From Halalkalibacter sp. APA_J-10(15) (lineage in GTDB: Bacteria > Bacillota > Bacilli > Bacillales > Bacillaceae_D), in NCBI RefSeq assembly GCF_023017105.1, contig NZ_JALKEV010000010.1, forward strand, positions 1-64,000: a stretch of 64,000 bases of DNA, read 5' to 3'. The notes under the pieces were generated by a model. That model had not been told where the DNA came from. It saw only the letters and a list, made by a program, of their open reading frames with translations, and did not search any database. The stretch's first letter is position 1. Each line of letters opens with the position of its first letter. Positions 7,946-17,176 of the stretch are shown here, one piece after another. Made by a program: the position numbers and the translations under genes.

Positions 7946-9106
7946 ATGAAATCAATTAATATCGGGATGGTAGGTTATAAATTTATGGGGAAGGCGCACA
8001 GTCATGCCTATCGTGACCTTCCGATGTTTTTTCCGAAGCACATTCGTCCAGAAATGAAAGTAATTTGTGGACGTAACCCGCAAGGTGTCTCTGAAGCTGC
8101 TACACAATTTGGTTGGCAAGAGTACACGACTGACTGGAACGATCTTATTAGTCGAGACGATATTGATGTCATAGATATTAATGCACCGAGCGATGCTCAT
8201 AAAGAAATTGCAATCGCTGCAGCAAGGGCCGGAAAGCATGTCTTTTGCGAAAAACCGTTAGCGCTTACACTCGAAGATGCACGTGAAATGCTTGCCGTTG
8301 TCAAAGAAACAGGTGTAAAGCATATGGTGAACTTCAACTATCGATTTACTCCTGCTGTTATGCTAGCTAAAAAGCTGATAGATGAAGGACGTTTAGGAAA
8401 GATTCATCACTTTCGCGCTTGGTTCCTCCAAGATTGGATCACAGACCCTAATTTCCCTCTTGTATGGCGATTACAAAAGGAGATCGCCGGCTCTGGAGCA
8501 CATGGTGATTTAGGGGCACATTTAATCGATATGTCTCACTACTTAATCGGGGACATCTCAGAAGTCATTGGTATGAACGAAACGTTCATTAAGGAGCGCC
8601 CACTACCAACAGAAATGACTGGTTTATCTGCATCAGGAGACGAGAACTCACCAAAAGGCGAGGTTACTGTTGATGATGCCACATTATTTATGGCTCGGTT
8701 TGCAAACGGAGCTCTCGGTAGCTTTGAAGCAACTCGCTTTGCGACAGGGCATCGTAGTACAAATTCTTTCGAAATCAACGGAAGTAAAGGAAGCGTTATC
8801 TTTGACTTTGAACGCTTAAATGAACTTCAAGTGTACTTTGAGAATGATGAAGAAGATGTTCAAGGGTTCCGTCGTGTTCTCGCAACCGATGAGGCTCACG
8901 CTTATTCAGACGTTTGGTGGCCAGCTGGGCATACGATCGGCTATGAGCATACATTTATTCATGCTGTAACCGAATTGCTAGAAGCCTTTGCAGAGAATCG
9001 TCAGCCTGTTCCAAACTTTGAAGATGGCGTCAAATGTCAGCAAGTATTAGATGCTGTTGATTTATCGATTGAGAAACGCCAATGGGTTCAAGTTTCAGAT
9101 TTATAA
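7946..9106 (+). CDS. Gfo/Idh/MocA-family NAD(P)-dependent dehydrogenase
   Basis: A protein of 386 residues. ATG 7946 is chosen over GTG 7928 because AAAGGA lies 9 nt upstream. The N-terminal Rossmann fold (INIGMVGYKFMGKAHSHAYR), the catalytic-Lys motif EKPLAL and the C-terminal substrate domain with DLGAHLIDMSHYLIG, whose His is the usual second catalytic residue, are all present. Relatives oxidise sugars, inositols or glycosides at C2 or C3. The downstream ThuA-like gene recalls the ThuA-ThuB pair, in which the Gfo/Idh/MocA partner makes a 3-keto sugar; that parallel is inference. It lies 18 bp after the LacI gene and is co-transcribed. Confidence 0.87.
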   Translation: MKSINIGMVGYKFMGKAHSHAYRDLPMFFPKHIRPEMKVICGRNPQGVSEAATQFGWQEYTTDWNDLISRDDIDVIDINAPSDAHKEIAIAAARAGKHVFCEKPLALTLEDAREMLAVVKETGVKHMVNFNYRFTPAVMLAKKLIDEGRLGKIHHFRAWFLQDWITDPNFPLVWRLQKEIAGSGAHGDLGAHLIDMSHYLIGDISEVIGMNETFIKERPLPTEMTGLSASGDENSPKGEVTVDDATLFMARFANGALGSFEATRFATGHRSTNSFEINGSKGSVIFDFERLNELQVYFENDEEDVQGFRRVLATDEAHAYSDVWWPAGHTIGYEHTFIHAVTELLEAFAENRQPVPNFEDGVKCQQVLDAVDLSIEKRQWVQVSDL

Positions 9107-9128
9107 ACTTTCATTTAGGAGTGATCAT

Positions 9129-9857
9129 ATGAACAAAAAAGCATTAATCGTCTGGGGTGGCTGGGATGGTCATGAACCAGAGCAAGTTGCTAATCTATTT
9201 AAAACCATTTTAGAAGAAGAGAATTTTGATGTTGAACTATCTGATACATTAGATTCTTACAACGATCCGGAGAAACTAGAATCGCTAGACTTAATTGTTC
9301 CTCATTGGACGATGGGAGAAATTGAAGGCAAATACGTAGCTAACATTTCTAAAGCTGTCCAAGCAGGTGTTGGCTTAGCAGGCTGTCACGGCGGAATGTG
9401 TGACTCCTTCCGTACGAATGTTGATTGGCAATTCATGACAGGAGGTAATTGGGTTGCTCACCCTGGGAATGATGGCGTTGATTACACAGTTCATATTAAA
9501 AGCACATCTAGTCCCATTTTAGAAGGACTTTCAGATTTTGAAGTATGTAGCGAACAATATTACTTGCATGTTGATCCGGCAGTAGAAGTGCTGGCAACGA
9601 CTCGATTCCCTGTCATTGAAGGTCCCCATTCCTTAAATAAGTCAGTTGACATGCCTGTCGTTTGGACGAAGCGCTGGGGTGTCGGCCGTGTCTTCTATAA
9701 TTCATTAGGTCACGTAGCTAATGTTATCGCTATGCCTGAAGTTTCTCTTATGATGAGAAGAGGATTCTTATGGGCTGCAGAAGGAAAAGCTTTATATAGT
9801 GGAAAACAAGAACAGATGAACACTGCCTATACAGGCATGGGTGATAGCCAACTATAA
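9129..9857 (+). CDS. ThuA-like domain protein
   Basis: A protein of 242 residues from ATG 9129, with AGGAG 8 nt upstream. It is a class I glutamine-amidotransferase-like ThuA domain: ALIVWGGWDGHEPEQV at the start, GVGLAGCHGGMCDSF in the nucleophile-elbow region, EQYYLHVDP, and WGVGRVFYNSLGH near the C-terminus. The gene lies between two Gfo/Idh/MocA dehydrogenases with gaps of about 20 bp. ThuA proteins take part in utilising trehalose and related glycosides through keto-sugar intermediates, but their exact reaction is not settled in my knowledge. Family call sure, role inferred. Confidence 0.85.
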   Translation: MNKKALIVWGGWDGHEPEQVANLFKTILEEENFDVELSDTLDSYNDPEKLESLDLIVPHWTMGEIEGKYVANISKAVQAGVGLAGCHGGMCDSFRTNVDWQFMTGGNWVAHPGNDGVDYTVHIKSTSSPILEGLSDFEVCSEQYYLHVDPAVEVLATTRFPVIEGPHSLNKSVDMPVVWTKRWGVGRVFYNSLGHVANVIAMPEVSLMMRRGFLWAAEGKALYSGKQEQMNTAYTGMGDSQL

Positions 9858-9877
9858 TGAACCATTCGGAGGTAAAA

Positions 9878-10972
9878 ATGAACACAATTAAAGTAGGCAT
9901 TATCGGATGTGGCAATATTAGCTCGATTTATTTTAAAAATTGCCACACCTTGAATCATATTGAACTCGTTGCTTGTGCTGATATAAGCCTTGAAAGAGCT
10001 CAAGCGCAGGCAAATAAATTTGGAATCGAAAAGGCTTACACCGTGGATGAAATCTTAGATGATCCTTCGGTAGAGCTTATTATTAACTTAACGATCCCGA
10101 AAGCACATGCAGACGTCTGTCTCAAAGCTCTTAATGCTGGAAAACACGTCTATACTGAAAAGCCTTTTACTGTAAGAACAGATGAGGCGAACGCCATTTT
10201 GCAAAAGGCCAAGGAAAAGGGCCTTCTCGTTGGCTCTGCTCCTGACACCTTTTTAGGTGCCGGAATCCAAACAGCGATTCAAGTGATTGAAAGAGGAGAA
10301 ATTGGCACTCCCATTGGCGCATCAGCCTTTATGATTGGTCGTGGTCACGAGCACTGGCACCCTGATCCTGCCTTTTATTACGATGAAGGTGGCGGTCCTA
10401 TGTTTGATATGGGACCCTATTATTTAACAGCTCTCACCGCCCTTCTCGGACCGATGAAAAAAATAGCCGGCTCTGCTCGTATTAGTTATCCAGTACGAAC
10501 GATCTTAAGTGAACCAAAAGCAGGAGAAAAGGTCACTGTCATGACGCCTACTCACCTTTCTGGGGTTATTGATTTTGCAAGTGGGGCGATGGCGACTTTA
10601 ACAACAAGCTTCGACGCATTCGGAGGCTCGACCTTACCTCCTATCGAAATTTACGGAAGTGAAGGAACGATGCTCGTACCTGATCCTAATACATTCAGTG
10701 GTGTCGTTAAAGTGAGAAAACGTGATGAACAGGATTTCAAAGAAATTGCACACACTCATCAGTTAGTGGAAAACAGTAGGGGAATTGGAGTCGCTGATAT
10801 GGCCAATGCCATTTTAACTGGTCAGCCTCACCGAGCGAGTGGCGAATTAGCGTATCATGTATTAGAAGCGATGCATGGGTTTCATATCTCATCAGAAAAC
10901 GAAACTCATTACAAAATGAAAAGCACTTGTAAGAAGCCAAAACCGTTTCCACAAGACCTTACTTTTTTCTAA
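9878..10972 (+). CDS. Gfo/Idh/MocA-family oxidoreductase (second in operon)
   Basis: A protein of 364 residues. ATG 9878 follows GGAGG by 5 nt; the earlier ATG at 9857, overlapping the thuA stop, has no good site. Features are the Rossmann motif VGIIGCGNISSIYF, the catalytic-Lys motif EKPFTV, and GGGPMFDMGPYYLT, where the catalytic His of the first paralogue is replaced by Tyr. It therefore probably acts on a different substrate or in the reverse direction (for example reducing a keto sugar after the first enzyme has oxidised it). Its stop codon forms the first bases of a 29-bp palindromic repeat. Confidence 0.87.
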   Translation: MNTIKVGIIGCGNISSIYFKNCHTLNHIELVACADISLERAQAQANKFGIEKAYTVDEILDDPSVELIINLTIPKAHADVCLKALNAGKHVYTEKPFTVRTDEANAILQKAKEKGLLVGSAPDTFLGAGIQTAIQVIERGEIGTPIGASAFMIGRGHEHWHPDPAFYYDEGGGPMFDMGPYYLTALTALLGPMKKIAGSARISYPVRTILSEPKAGEKVTVMTPTHLSGVIDFASGAMATLTTSFDAFGGSTLPPIEIYGSEGTMLVPDPNTFSGVVKVRKRDEQDFKEIAHTHQLVENSRGIGVADMANAILTGQPHRASGELAYHVLEAMHGFHISSENETHYKMKSTCKKPKPFPQDLTFF

Positions 10973-10998
10973 GAAAAGCTTCGCAGTAGTCTTTTCTT
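10970..10998. repeat. 29-bp palindromic repeat, copy 1
   Basis: It begins TAAGAAAAGC and ends GTCTTTTCTT, with arms AAGAAAAG/CTTTTCTT and a 13-nt variable middle. Related copies lie at 24541, 24896 and 46145. The first three bases are the stop codon of the preceding gene. Confidence 0.75.
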
Positions 10999-11040
10999 CC
11001 ACTTAAACTACCTTGATTAAATGCTTAGCCTTCCAGAAAA

Positions 11041-11085
11041 AGGAGTGTCTCAAAAGGTTACTTTCATGCCTTTTGAGACACTCCT
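11041..11085. terminator. 17-bp hairpin between convergent genes
   Basis: AGGAGTGTCTCAAAAGG pairs perfectly with 11069-11085 around an 11-nt loop. On the minus strand it is followed directly by TTTTT, so it best terminates the aldo/keto reductase operon, and it may also stop the plus-strand operon. Confidence 0.85.
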
Positions 11086-11139
11086 CTTAAAGAGGTCACT
11101 GAAAAAAGATAAAAACCAAACTTCCACAGTTCCTTTCTC

Positions 11140-12075
11140 TTAAATTGCATCTCCATTCTCTAACCAACGTACCTCAGCATTTGTTAATTTGATTTTTGAG
11201 CCTTCTAAGCACGAATTCAATTCCGTTTCATTTTGTGCCCCAATCAAGGCAGCTGTTGGAAATGGTTGATTTAATACATAGGCAAGTGCTATTTGAATAG
11301 CCGTCACACCTTTTTCCTCAGCTAATTCTTCCGCACGCCGTAAACGTTCCCAATTAGCATCACTATAGAAGACACGAACAAGATCTTCATTGCTACGATC
11401 CTCAGGTGAAAAGCGTCCTGTAAAAAAACCTCTTGCTTGTGAAGACCATGAAAGAATCGGAATTTGATTACGTTCATGCCATTTGCAATCCTCTGCTTCT
11501 GCTGAAACACATCCTGACCAAAATGGCTCATTTGGCTTTGCCAAGCTTAAGTTCGGACTACTAAACGTAAATCCAATCAGTCCGTTCGATTGGGCATACT
11601 CATTCGCTTCTTGAATACGTTGGACCGTCCAGTTTGAGCCACCGATCGCTTTGATTCTTCCAGCCTCAATATGCTCATTTAATACATCAACAATTTCACT
11701 AACGGGAACACTCAAATCATCGCGATGCAGAGCATACAAATCAACGTAGTCCGTTCCAAGACGATCTAAGCTTTCAAACAAGTCTTTTGTAATCGCTTCT
11801 GGATTAACTCTAGGACCACTCTCATCATGGTGTGCTCCCTTCGTTAAAATGATCACATCCTTGCGATTCCCTCGCTCCTTCATCCACTGGCCAATGGCCA
11901 CCTCACTTTCTCCACCGCAATAAACATGAGCCGTATCAATCGTATTCCCACCAATTGAAAAATATCGATCTAACACTTCACAAACTTTGTCATAATTGCT
12001 TGGCCGAAAATAATCAGACCCTTGAACCAATACAGATAATCGTTTCTCTATCCCTTCAATCTTGATTGTTTTCAT
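11140..12075 (-). CDS. Aldo/keto reductase
   Basis: A protein of 311 residues starting at ATG 12075 after AGGAGGG. The AKR catalytic tetrad is visible as Asp47 and Tyr52 (NTIDTAHVY), Lys79 (LTKGAHH) and His117 (YALHRDD), in a complete barrel that ends LIGAQNETEL. It reduces an aldehyde or keto group, probably of a sugar, with NADPH. It lies 12 bp downstream of a Gfo/Idh/MocA dehydrogenase in a two-gene operon, so the pair probably acts on the same carbohydrate. The operon faces the LacI operon across a strong terminator. Confidence 0.9.
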   Translation of the reverse strand: MKTIKIEGIEKRLSVLVQGSDYFRPSNYDKVCEVLDRYFSIGGNTIDTAHVYCGGESEVAIGQWMKERGNRKDVIILTKGAHHDESGPRVNPEAITKDLFESLDRLGTDYVDLYALHRDDLSVPVSEIVDVLNEHIEAGRIKAIGGSNWTVQRIQEANEYAQSNGLIGFTFSSPNLSLAKPNEPFWSGCVSAEAEDCKWHERNQIPILSWSSQARGFFTGRFSPEDRSNEDLVRVFYSDANWERLRRAEELAEEKGVTAIQIALAYVLNQPFPTAALIGAQNETELNSCLEGSKIKLTNAEVRWLENGDAI

Positions 12076-12087
12076 ATTAAAGCCCTC

Positions 12088-13086
12088 CTACTTGATTTCA
12101 ACTCGCTGGCGTTGTTGGGCCGACGTTAAGCATGCATCAAGCACTTTCATATTCAAGACAGCATCTGTAGCTGGATAAGGAAGAGGTTCACTACCCCGAA
12201 TCGCTTCCCCTAAAGCATCTGCTTGTAGTGCATATTGATTAAGCATAGGCACTTCAACTACTGATTTTCCATCATTCGTAATCACATAAAAATGATCTTC
12301 CTCCGATTGATGGCCAACAAACGCCGAAGGAACTTCGATTCGCCCTTCAGTCCCCACAATTTCAAGTGTATTTCGAAATGCTGCCCACATCCCACAATCA
12401 AACGTCATGGCGACACCGTGCTTAAATTCCAACAAACCTGAAACCATCATATCAACACCATCATGCTCATCAGAGTAAAAAGCATGAACCGTTGCTGCTT
12501 GTGGTTCCTGTCTTAGCAGCATACGAGCTGCACTAATTGGATAAACACCTACATCATATAAAGACCCTCCACCCCATGCTTTCTTATAGCGCACATTGCT
12601 CGAATCCTCGGCATTATTAAATGTAAATGTTCCATGTATTCCTCGAATTTCTCCAATTCTTCCTGATTCCATTACTTCGCGAATCATTGCATAACGAGGG
12701 TGGTATCGATACATAAACGCTTCGGCAAATACAACTCCTGCTTTTTCACACGCCGCTTCCATTTCTTTCACTTCTTCTGTATTTAATGCTGCAGGCTTTT
12801 CACATAAAACATGCTTACCTGCTTCAGCAGCGCGAATTGTCCATTCTTTGTGTAGATGATTCGGCAATGGAATATAGACCGCTTCTATCGTAGAATCATT
12901 AAGTAATTCCTCATAGCTGCCATATGCAATTGGTATAGATAATTCCTTTGCAGCTTCCTCAGCCTTCTCCTTATTTCGACTAGCAATCGCCACAACTTCT
13001 CCTGTTTCAGATTGCTGAATACCTGGAATAACAGACTTCTTCGCAATATTTGCACTTCCAATAACTCCCCAACGAACCTTTTCCAT
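12088..13086 (-). CDS. Gfo/Idh/MocA-family dehydrogenase (xylose/dihydrodiol dehydrogenase-like)
   Basis: A protein of 332 residues. Two ATGs are close together; 13086 is preferred because AAGGAGG abuts the first one (13092) with no spacer. It has the Rossmann start RWGVIGSANIAKK, the catalytic EKPAAL, and WGGGSLYDVGVYPI in the C-terminal domain. The overall pattern resembles dimeric dihydrodiol dehydrogenase and D-xylose 1-dehydrogenase relatives within the family; the substrate is unproven. It is the first gene of the operon with the aldo/keto reductase, divergent from an AraC-type regulator that probably controls it. Confidence 0.86.
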   Translation of the reverse strand: MEKVRWGVIGSANIAKKSVIPGIQQSETGEVVAIASRNKEKAEEAAKELSIPIAYGSYEELLNDSTIEAVYIPLPNHLHKEWTIRAAEAGKHVLCEKPAALNTEEVKEMEAACEKAGVVFAEAFMYRYHPRYAMIREVMESGRIGEIRGIHGTFTFNNAEDSSNVRYKKAWGGGSLYDVGVYPISAARMLLRQEPQAATVHAFYSDEHDGVDMMVSGLLEFKHGVAMTFDCGMWAAFRNTLEIVGTEGRIEVPSAFVGHQSEEDHFYVITNDGKSVVEVPMLNQYALQADALGEAIRGSEPLPYPATDAVLNMKVLDACLTSAQQRQRVEIK

Positions 13087-13119
13087 CGTCATCCTCCTTT
13101 AAATTAACACTATATTGCT

Positions 13120-13125
13120 AGTATA
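13120..13125 (-). promoter_or_regulatory. Candidate -10 box of the minus-strand dehydrogenase operon
   Basis: Read on the minus strand, TATACT lies about 35 bp before the start codon in a very AT-rich tract. No clear -35 box stands out, as expected for a promoter needing the neighbouring AraC activator. Confidence 0.35.
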
Positions 13126-13282
13126 ATAAATAAAGAATAAAATAAAAATATAAGTTTATTGACATCAAATGAAACAATATTGTCTTCTACTATTCTCTAA
13201 ATCAACTTTCAACACCTTAAGTAGCTTAACAAGCTTCGGTATTTTTACATTCACTAAATCATAACAACAAGGAGGGTATCTT

Positions 13283-14116
13283 ATGCAAAGACAAGCACTC
13301 TTCCCGACATTGACAAAACACGAATATCTCATTTTACCTGAATCAATTGGACATTACTCAGGTGAACCCGATCATTATGTCAAAAGAGATGTAGGTACAT
13401 TAAATAACTTTAGTATTCATTTTATTCTTTCAGGTACTGGTTACGTAGAAATTGATCAGGAACGCTTTTTAGTTAAAAGGGGAGATGCCTTTTTATATTT
13501 CCCCATGCAGCAGCAATGCTACTATAGTAGTGAAGATGACCCTTGGGATGTGAGATGGGTACATTTTTATGGAGATCATCTACAACCATTTCTATCCGAA
13601 AAAGGCTTTCAACGGTTTATCTTATGGAAAGCTCAACAAATTACCCATTTAGAAGCTGCTCATGAACAGCTTCTAAATAAAGCTGATCAATATTGCTTGC
13701 GACAGCTATCACCCATTTCAATAGCAACCTATGCCTTCCTCATCGAGTTCATCACAAACGTGCAGCCAAGACATGTAACTGAAAATACGGAGCTAGATGA
13801 TCGTATTCACAGTCTTTTACCACAGATGCAAGACAAAGCCTGTGAGCCTTTTGAATTGGACTATTGGGCCAACAAAGCAAAAGTAAGTCATTATTATTTT
13901 TGCCGCTTATTTAAGCGAGCTACACAAATGACTCCAATGGCATTCATTACGTTATGTCGATTACAACGCAGTAAACAATTATTACTTAAGGATAAACAAG
14001 TAACCGTTAAAGAAATTGCCGAACAATCAGGCTATACAAGTATTAGTTATTTCAACAAACGCTTTCTCGAACACGAAGGAATGACTCCGACTGAGTATCG
14101 CCAGATGTATCATTAG
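13283..14116 (+). CDS. AraC-family regulator with N-terminal cupin domain
   Basis: A protein of 277 residues, ATG 13283, with AAGGAGGG upstream. The N-terminal half is a sugar-sensing cupin (FSIHFILSGTGYVEID, VKRGDAFLYFP, WDVRWVHFYG). The C-terminal half is a two-HTH AraC domain (about 180-275) with the signature YTSISYFNKRFLEHEGMTPTEYR. It diverges from the Gfo/Idh/MocA plus aldo/keto reductase operon across a 196-bp AT-rich gap, the usual position for a local activator. The ligand is unknown but should be the substrate of those enzymes. Confidence 0.87.
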   Translation: MQRQALFPTLTKHEYLILPESIGHYSGEPDHYVKRDVGTLNNFSIHFILSGTGYVEIDQERFLVKRGDAFLYFPMQQQCYYSSEDDPWDVRWVHFYGDHLQPFLSEKGFQRFILWKAQQITHLEAAHEQLLNKADQYCLRQLSPISIATYAFLIEFITNVQPRHVTENTELDDRIHSLLPQMQDKACEPFELDYWANKAKVSHYYFCRLFKRATQMTPMAFITLCRLQRSKQLLLKDKQVTVKEIAEQSGYTSISYFNKRFLEHEGMTPTEYRQMYH

Positions 14117-14137
14117 CACTGCAAATCAATCGTACAT

Positions 14138-14165
14138 TTGCTCACGGAATGACTTGTGATACAAT
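14138..14165 (+). promoter_or_regulatory. Candidate glnS promoter
   Basis: TTGCTC (14138-14143), a 16-nt spacer and TACAAT (14160-14165) give a plausible sigma-A promoter ahead of glnS. No T-box leader is visible in the short untranslated region. Confidence 0.45.
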
Positions 14166-14230
14166 ATTGTCTAGTAACCGACAATCTGGAAAAATGATAC
14201 ACAGAGAATTTATAAGATAGGATGATACAA

Positions 14231-15889
14231 ATGGACCATACGAATTCCAATTTCATACGAAACATCATAAAGAATGACTTAGAGACAAAGAAGAGAGACC
14301 ATGTCGTCACTCGCTTCCCTCCAGAGCCAAATGGCTATTTACATATTGGGCATGCAAAGTCAATCGTCATCAATTTCGGTCTAGCGGATGATTTTAACGG
14401 TAAGACGAATCTCCGCTTTGATGACACCAATCCATTGAAAGAGGACACAGAATATGTCAATGCGATCAAGGAAGATGTTGAATGGCTTGGCTATGATTGG
14501 GATGGTCTCTTTTTTGCATCTGATTACTTTCAAGAAATGTATGATCGAGCTGTCTTACTTATTAATAAAGGAAAAGCATATGTTGATGACTTATCTCAAG
14601 AAGAGATTCGCCAATATCGTGGGACATTAACAGAAACAGGAAAAGATAGTCCGTATCGAAATCGTGCCATTGTGGAAAACCTTGACCTCTTCGAGCGCAT
14701 GCGTAACGGAGAATTTGCCAATGGTGAAAAAGTATTACGTGCCAAAATTGACATGAGTTCACCAAACATCAACATGCGTGACCCTGTTATTTATCGTATT
14801 GCTCATGCGACACATCATAACACTGGTGATACATGGTGTATTTATCCGATGTATGCCTTCGCTCACCCTCTTGAGGATGCCATCGAAGGTGTTACTCATT
14901 CGTTATGTACAACGGAATTTGAGGATCAACGTCCTCTTTACAATTGGGTCGTCGCTGAGTGTGAAATGGAACATGTACCCGAGCAAACTGAATTTGGTCG
15001 TTTGAACATTACAAATACTGTGATGAGTAAACGTAAATTGAAGCAGCTTGTAGATGAAAAGATCGTTGACGGCTGGGATGATCCTCGTATGCCTACGATA
15101 TCAGGCTTAAGACGTCGTGGTTATACACCTGAAGCGATTCGTGAATTCGTTAAGGAAACAGGCGTATCCAAAGGAGCAGGTGAAGTTGATTCGCAAATGC
15201 TAGACTACTTTGTTCGTGAAGATTTAAAGATGAAAGCACCACGAACAATGGGAATCATTCGCCCATTAAAAGTCGTTATTACAAATTACCCTGAAGGGCA
15301 AACCGAATGGCTTGATGCAGAAATCAACCCAGAAAATCCGGATATGGGTAAGCGACAAATTCCTTTTTCACGCGAGATTTATATTGAGCAGGAAGACTTT
15401 ATGGAAAATCCTCCGAAGAAGTATTTTCGCTTGTACCCAGGCAACGAGGTTAGGCTGAAGCATGCTTATTTCATTAAATGTGAAGAAGTGATTAAGGACC
15501 CAGAAGGAAATGTAATCGAAATTCACTGTACGTATGACCCTGAAACCAAAAGCGGAACGGGCTTCACAGGTAGAAAGGTGAAGGGCACGATTCATTGGGT
15601 AGAAGCATCCCAAGCCATTCCAGCCGAATTCCGCTTATATGAGCCACTTCTATTAAAGGAAGACTCAAATGAGGAAGAGGGCGAGGAAAAGACCTTCCTT
15701 GATCAAATTAATCCTCATTCTATGCAAGTGCTTAACGGATATGTTGAACCAACAATGAAAGCCATTCAAGTACAAGAGAAGTTCCAATTTTTCAGACATG
15801 GCTACTTTAACGTTGATCCTAAAGATTCAACAAAAGAGAAGCCTGTCTTCAACCTAACCGTCTCATTAAAAAGCTCGTTTAAATTATAA
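14231..15889 (+). CDS. glnS: Glutaminyl-tRNA synthetase
   Basis: A protein of 552 residues, close to the 554 of E. coli GlnRS. ATG 14231 is preferred over 14222 because AGGA lies 8 nt upstream of it. It charges tRNA-Gln with glutamine in the cytoplasm. Class I signatures are present: HIGH at 38-41 in [11 protein letters not shown], a KMSKS variant VMSKRKL, and LRFDDTNP, typical of GlnRS/GluRS. The C-terminal anticodon-binding beta-barrels run from about 340 to the end. Most Bacillaceae lack GlnRS and make Gln-tRNA by the GatCAB amidotransferase route, so this gene is an uncommon trait and possibly acquired. It has its own terminator and is not in an operon. Confidence 0.95.
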   Translation: MDHTNSNFIRNIIKNDLETKKRDHVVTRFPPEPNGYLHIGHAKSIVINFGLADDFNGKTNLRFDDTNPLKEDTEYVNAIKEDVEWLGYDWDGLFFASDYFQEMYDRAVLLINKGKAYVDDLSQEEIRQYRGTLTETGKDSPYRNRAIVENLDLFERMRNGEFANGEKVLRAKIDMSSPNINMRDPVIYRIAHATHHNTGDTWCIYPMYAFAHPLEDAIEGVTHSLCTTEFEDQRPLYNWVVAECEMEHVPEQTEFGRLNITNTVMSKRKLKQLVDEKIVDGWDDPRMPTISGLRRRGYTPEAIREFVKETGVSKGAGEVDSQMLDYFVREDLKMKAPRTMGIIRPLKVVITNYPEGQTEWLDAEINPENPDMGKRQIPFSREIYIEQEDFMENPPKKYFRLYPGNEVRLKHAYFIKCEEVIKDPEGNVIEIHCTYDPETKSGTGFTGRKVKGTIHWVEASQAIPAEFRLYEPLLLKEDSNEEEGEEKTFLDQINPHSMQVLNGYVEPTMKAIQVQEKFQFFRHGYFNVDPKDSTKEKPVFNLTVSLKSSFKL

Positions 15890-15943
15890 CAATCGCTTAG
15901 TATATACGACACCCACACCCTATGAGAAATGATCACACCAAAG

Positions 15944-15975
15944 AACCCCCATTGGAATCCAACGGGGGGTTTTTT
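15944..15975 (+). terminator. Intrinsic terminator of glnS
   Basis: An AACCCCC/GGGGGGTT stem, extended by TTGGA/TCCAA inside, is followed by TTTTTT. It lies about 55 bp after the glnS stop codon. Confidence 0.92.
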
Positions 15976-16101
15976 AATCGCTATTTTTATATAGAACTCT
16001 TACAACATCATAACAAATTTCCAAGAAACAGTCTATTTTTTTTGCCAGATTTTTTATATAGTATGGTTGCCGGCAAAACTTAAGAAAAGGAGTGTTATTT
16101 C

Positions 16102-17085
16102 TTGAAAGTCATTTGTCCCCTCAATCTAATTGATTTACAGGACTATATTAAAAATGTCTTTGGCACCAGTCATTTGGTTTCTAATGTTACACAAATACAT
16201 GGTGGTGCACAAAAGGTCGTCTACAGGATTCAATGCAGCAATGGATTTTCTTGTGTTCTATATGTGTGGGATCTTACTAAGAATTATTTCAAAAAAGAAA
16301 AAGAAGTTGAAAATATAACTGAACAATCCTTCGGCAGTGATTTATTTGAGCTAAATAATATGTATTTAACGCAACGAGGAATACGAACCCCCTCTCTCTA
16401 TAATCTCAATAAGGAAAGGAGTCGTTATTCGTTTGATTATGCTCTCGTTGAATACGTAAACGGACATACAGCAGAAGACTACTTCCATCATTCTGACTCA
16501 ACGGTTCAAGATAAACTGTTTCAGAGGTTGGGGAATATGTTAACTAACATGCATGCTAACGAAAGTAGCACGTATGGTAAAGCGAATCATAGAGGTATCA
16601 ATCCGAAACCTTGCCATCAATTGAAGACGGAGAATGCAAAAAGACAGCTATTCTATGCTTCCCAACATATGGACAGCATTCAAGCTAACCATAGCAAACT
16701 TCTCGATACTTTATATGAGCTTGAATCAAAAATTGAACCTAGAAGCCGTTATGGATTTATACATGGTGAACTAGGTCCTGACCACGTATTGGTTAATGAC
16801 AAACTAGAACCATATTTGATCGATATCGAAGGTGCTGGCTTTTTTGACATTGAGCACGAACATAGTTTTTTAGATTTTCGTTTCAGGAATTTTTACCGTT
16901 TTCTAAAGAATGATACTCTCGATCCGAACAGGATGCTATTCTATCGATTCCATCATCACATTTCATTAACTTCCGGTGGTTTAAAGCTGCTTCATAGGGG
17001 ATACTCGGATCAGAAATTTGCAAAAAGACTTGCTGCTCATCATTCTCAATGTGCACTAAATTTTATTGAAGGGTACGCATTATGA
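16102..17085 (+). CDS. APH-type phosphotransferase family protein, atypical catalytic loop
   Basis: A protein of 327 residues starting at TTG 16102, with AAAAGGAGTG 7 nt upstream. The aminoglycoside-phosphotransferase/choline-kinase fold is shown by the loop HGELGPDHVLV and the metal-binding LIDIEGA. Canonical proteins have HGD at the catalytic Asp and Asn at the last position of HGDxxxxN; here these are Glu and His. The protein may therefore have changed chemistry or serve as a binding protein. The 5' half has a weak ATP-loop equivalent. It is monocistronic between two terminators. Substrate unknown; antibiotic resistance should not be assumed. Confidence 0.7.
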   Translation: MKVICPLNLIDLQDYIKNVFGTSHLVSNVTQIHGGAQKVVYRIQCSNGFSCVLYVWDLTKNYFKKEKEVENITEQSFGSDLFELNNMYLTQRGIRTPSLYNLNKERSRYSFDYALVEYVNGHTAEDYFHHSDSTVQDKLFQRLGNMLTNMHANESSTYGKANHRGINPKPCHQLKTENAKRQLFYASQHMDSIQANHSKLLDTLYELESKIEPRSRYGFIHGELGPDHVLVNDKLEPYLIDIEGAGFFDIEHEHSFLDFRFRNFYRFLKNDTLDPNRMLFYRFHHHISLTSGGLKLLHRGYSDQKFAKRLAAHHSQCALNFIEGYAL

Positions 17086-17119
17086 TTTATTTTGCTTTGT
17101 ATTTCACATGACGAATAAA

Positions 17120-17159
17120 AGGTTGATACAAATGGAATTTTTCTCATTTGTATCAACCT
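17120..17159. terminator. 15-bp hairpin shared by convergent genes
   Basis: AGGTTGATACAAATG (17120-17134) pairs perfectly with 17145-17159 around a 10-nt loop. The minus-strand reading is followed by TTTTA. It lies between the phosphotransferase and the NAD(P)-binding protein. Confidence 0.8.
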
Positions 17160-17176
17160 CAACGTTATTTGGCTTT

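Noticed and set aside
16038-16077. TTTTGCC...GGCAAAA arms before the phosphotransferase gene as a riboswitch or terminator
   Set aside because: The 7-bp stem with a loop over 20 nt is too weak, and no known riboswitch motif is present.
16102-17085. Aminoglycoside resistance gene
   Set aside because: Only the fold is shared; catalytic residues differ and there is no resistance context.
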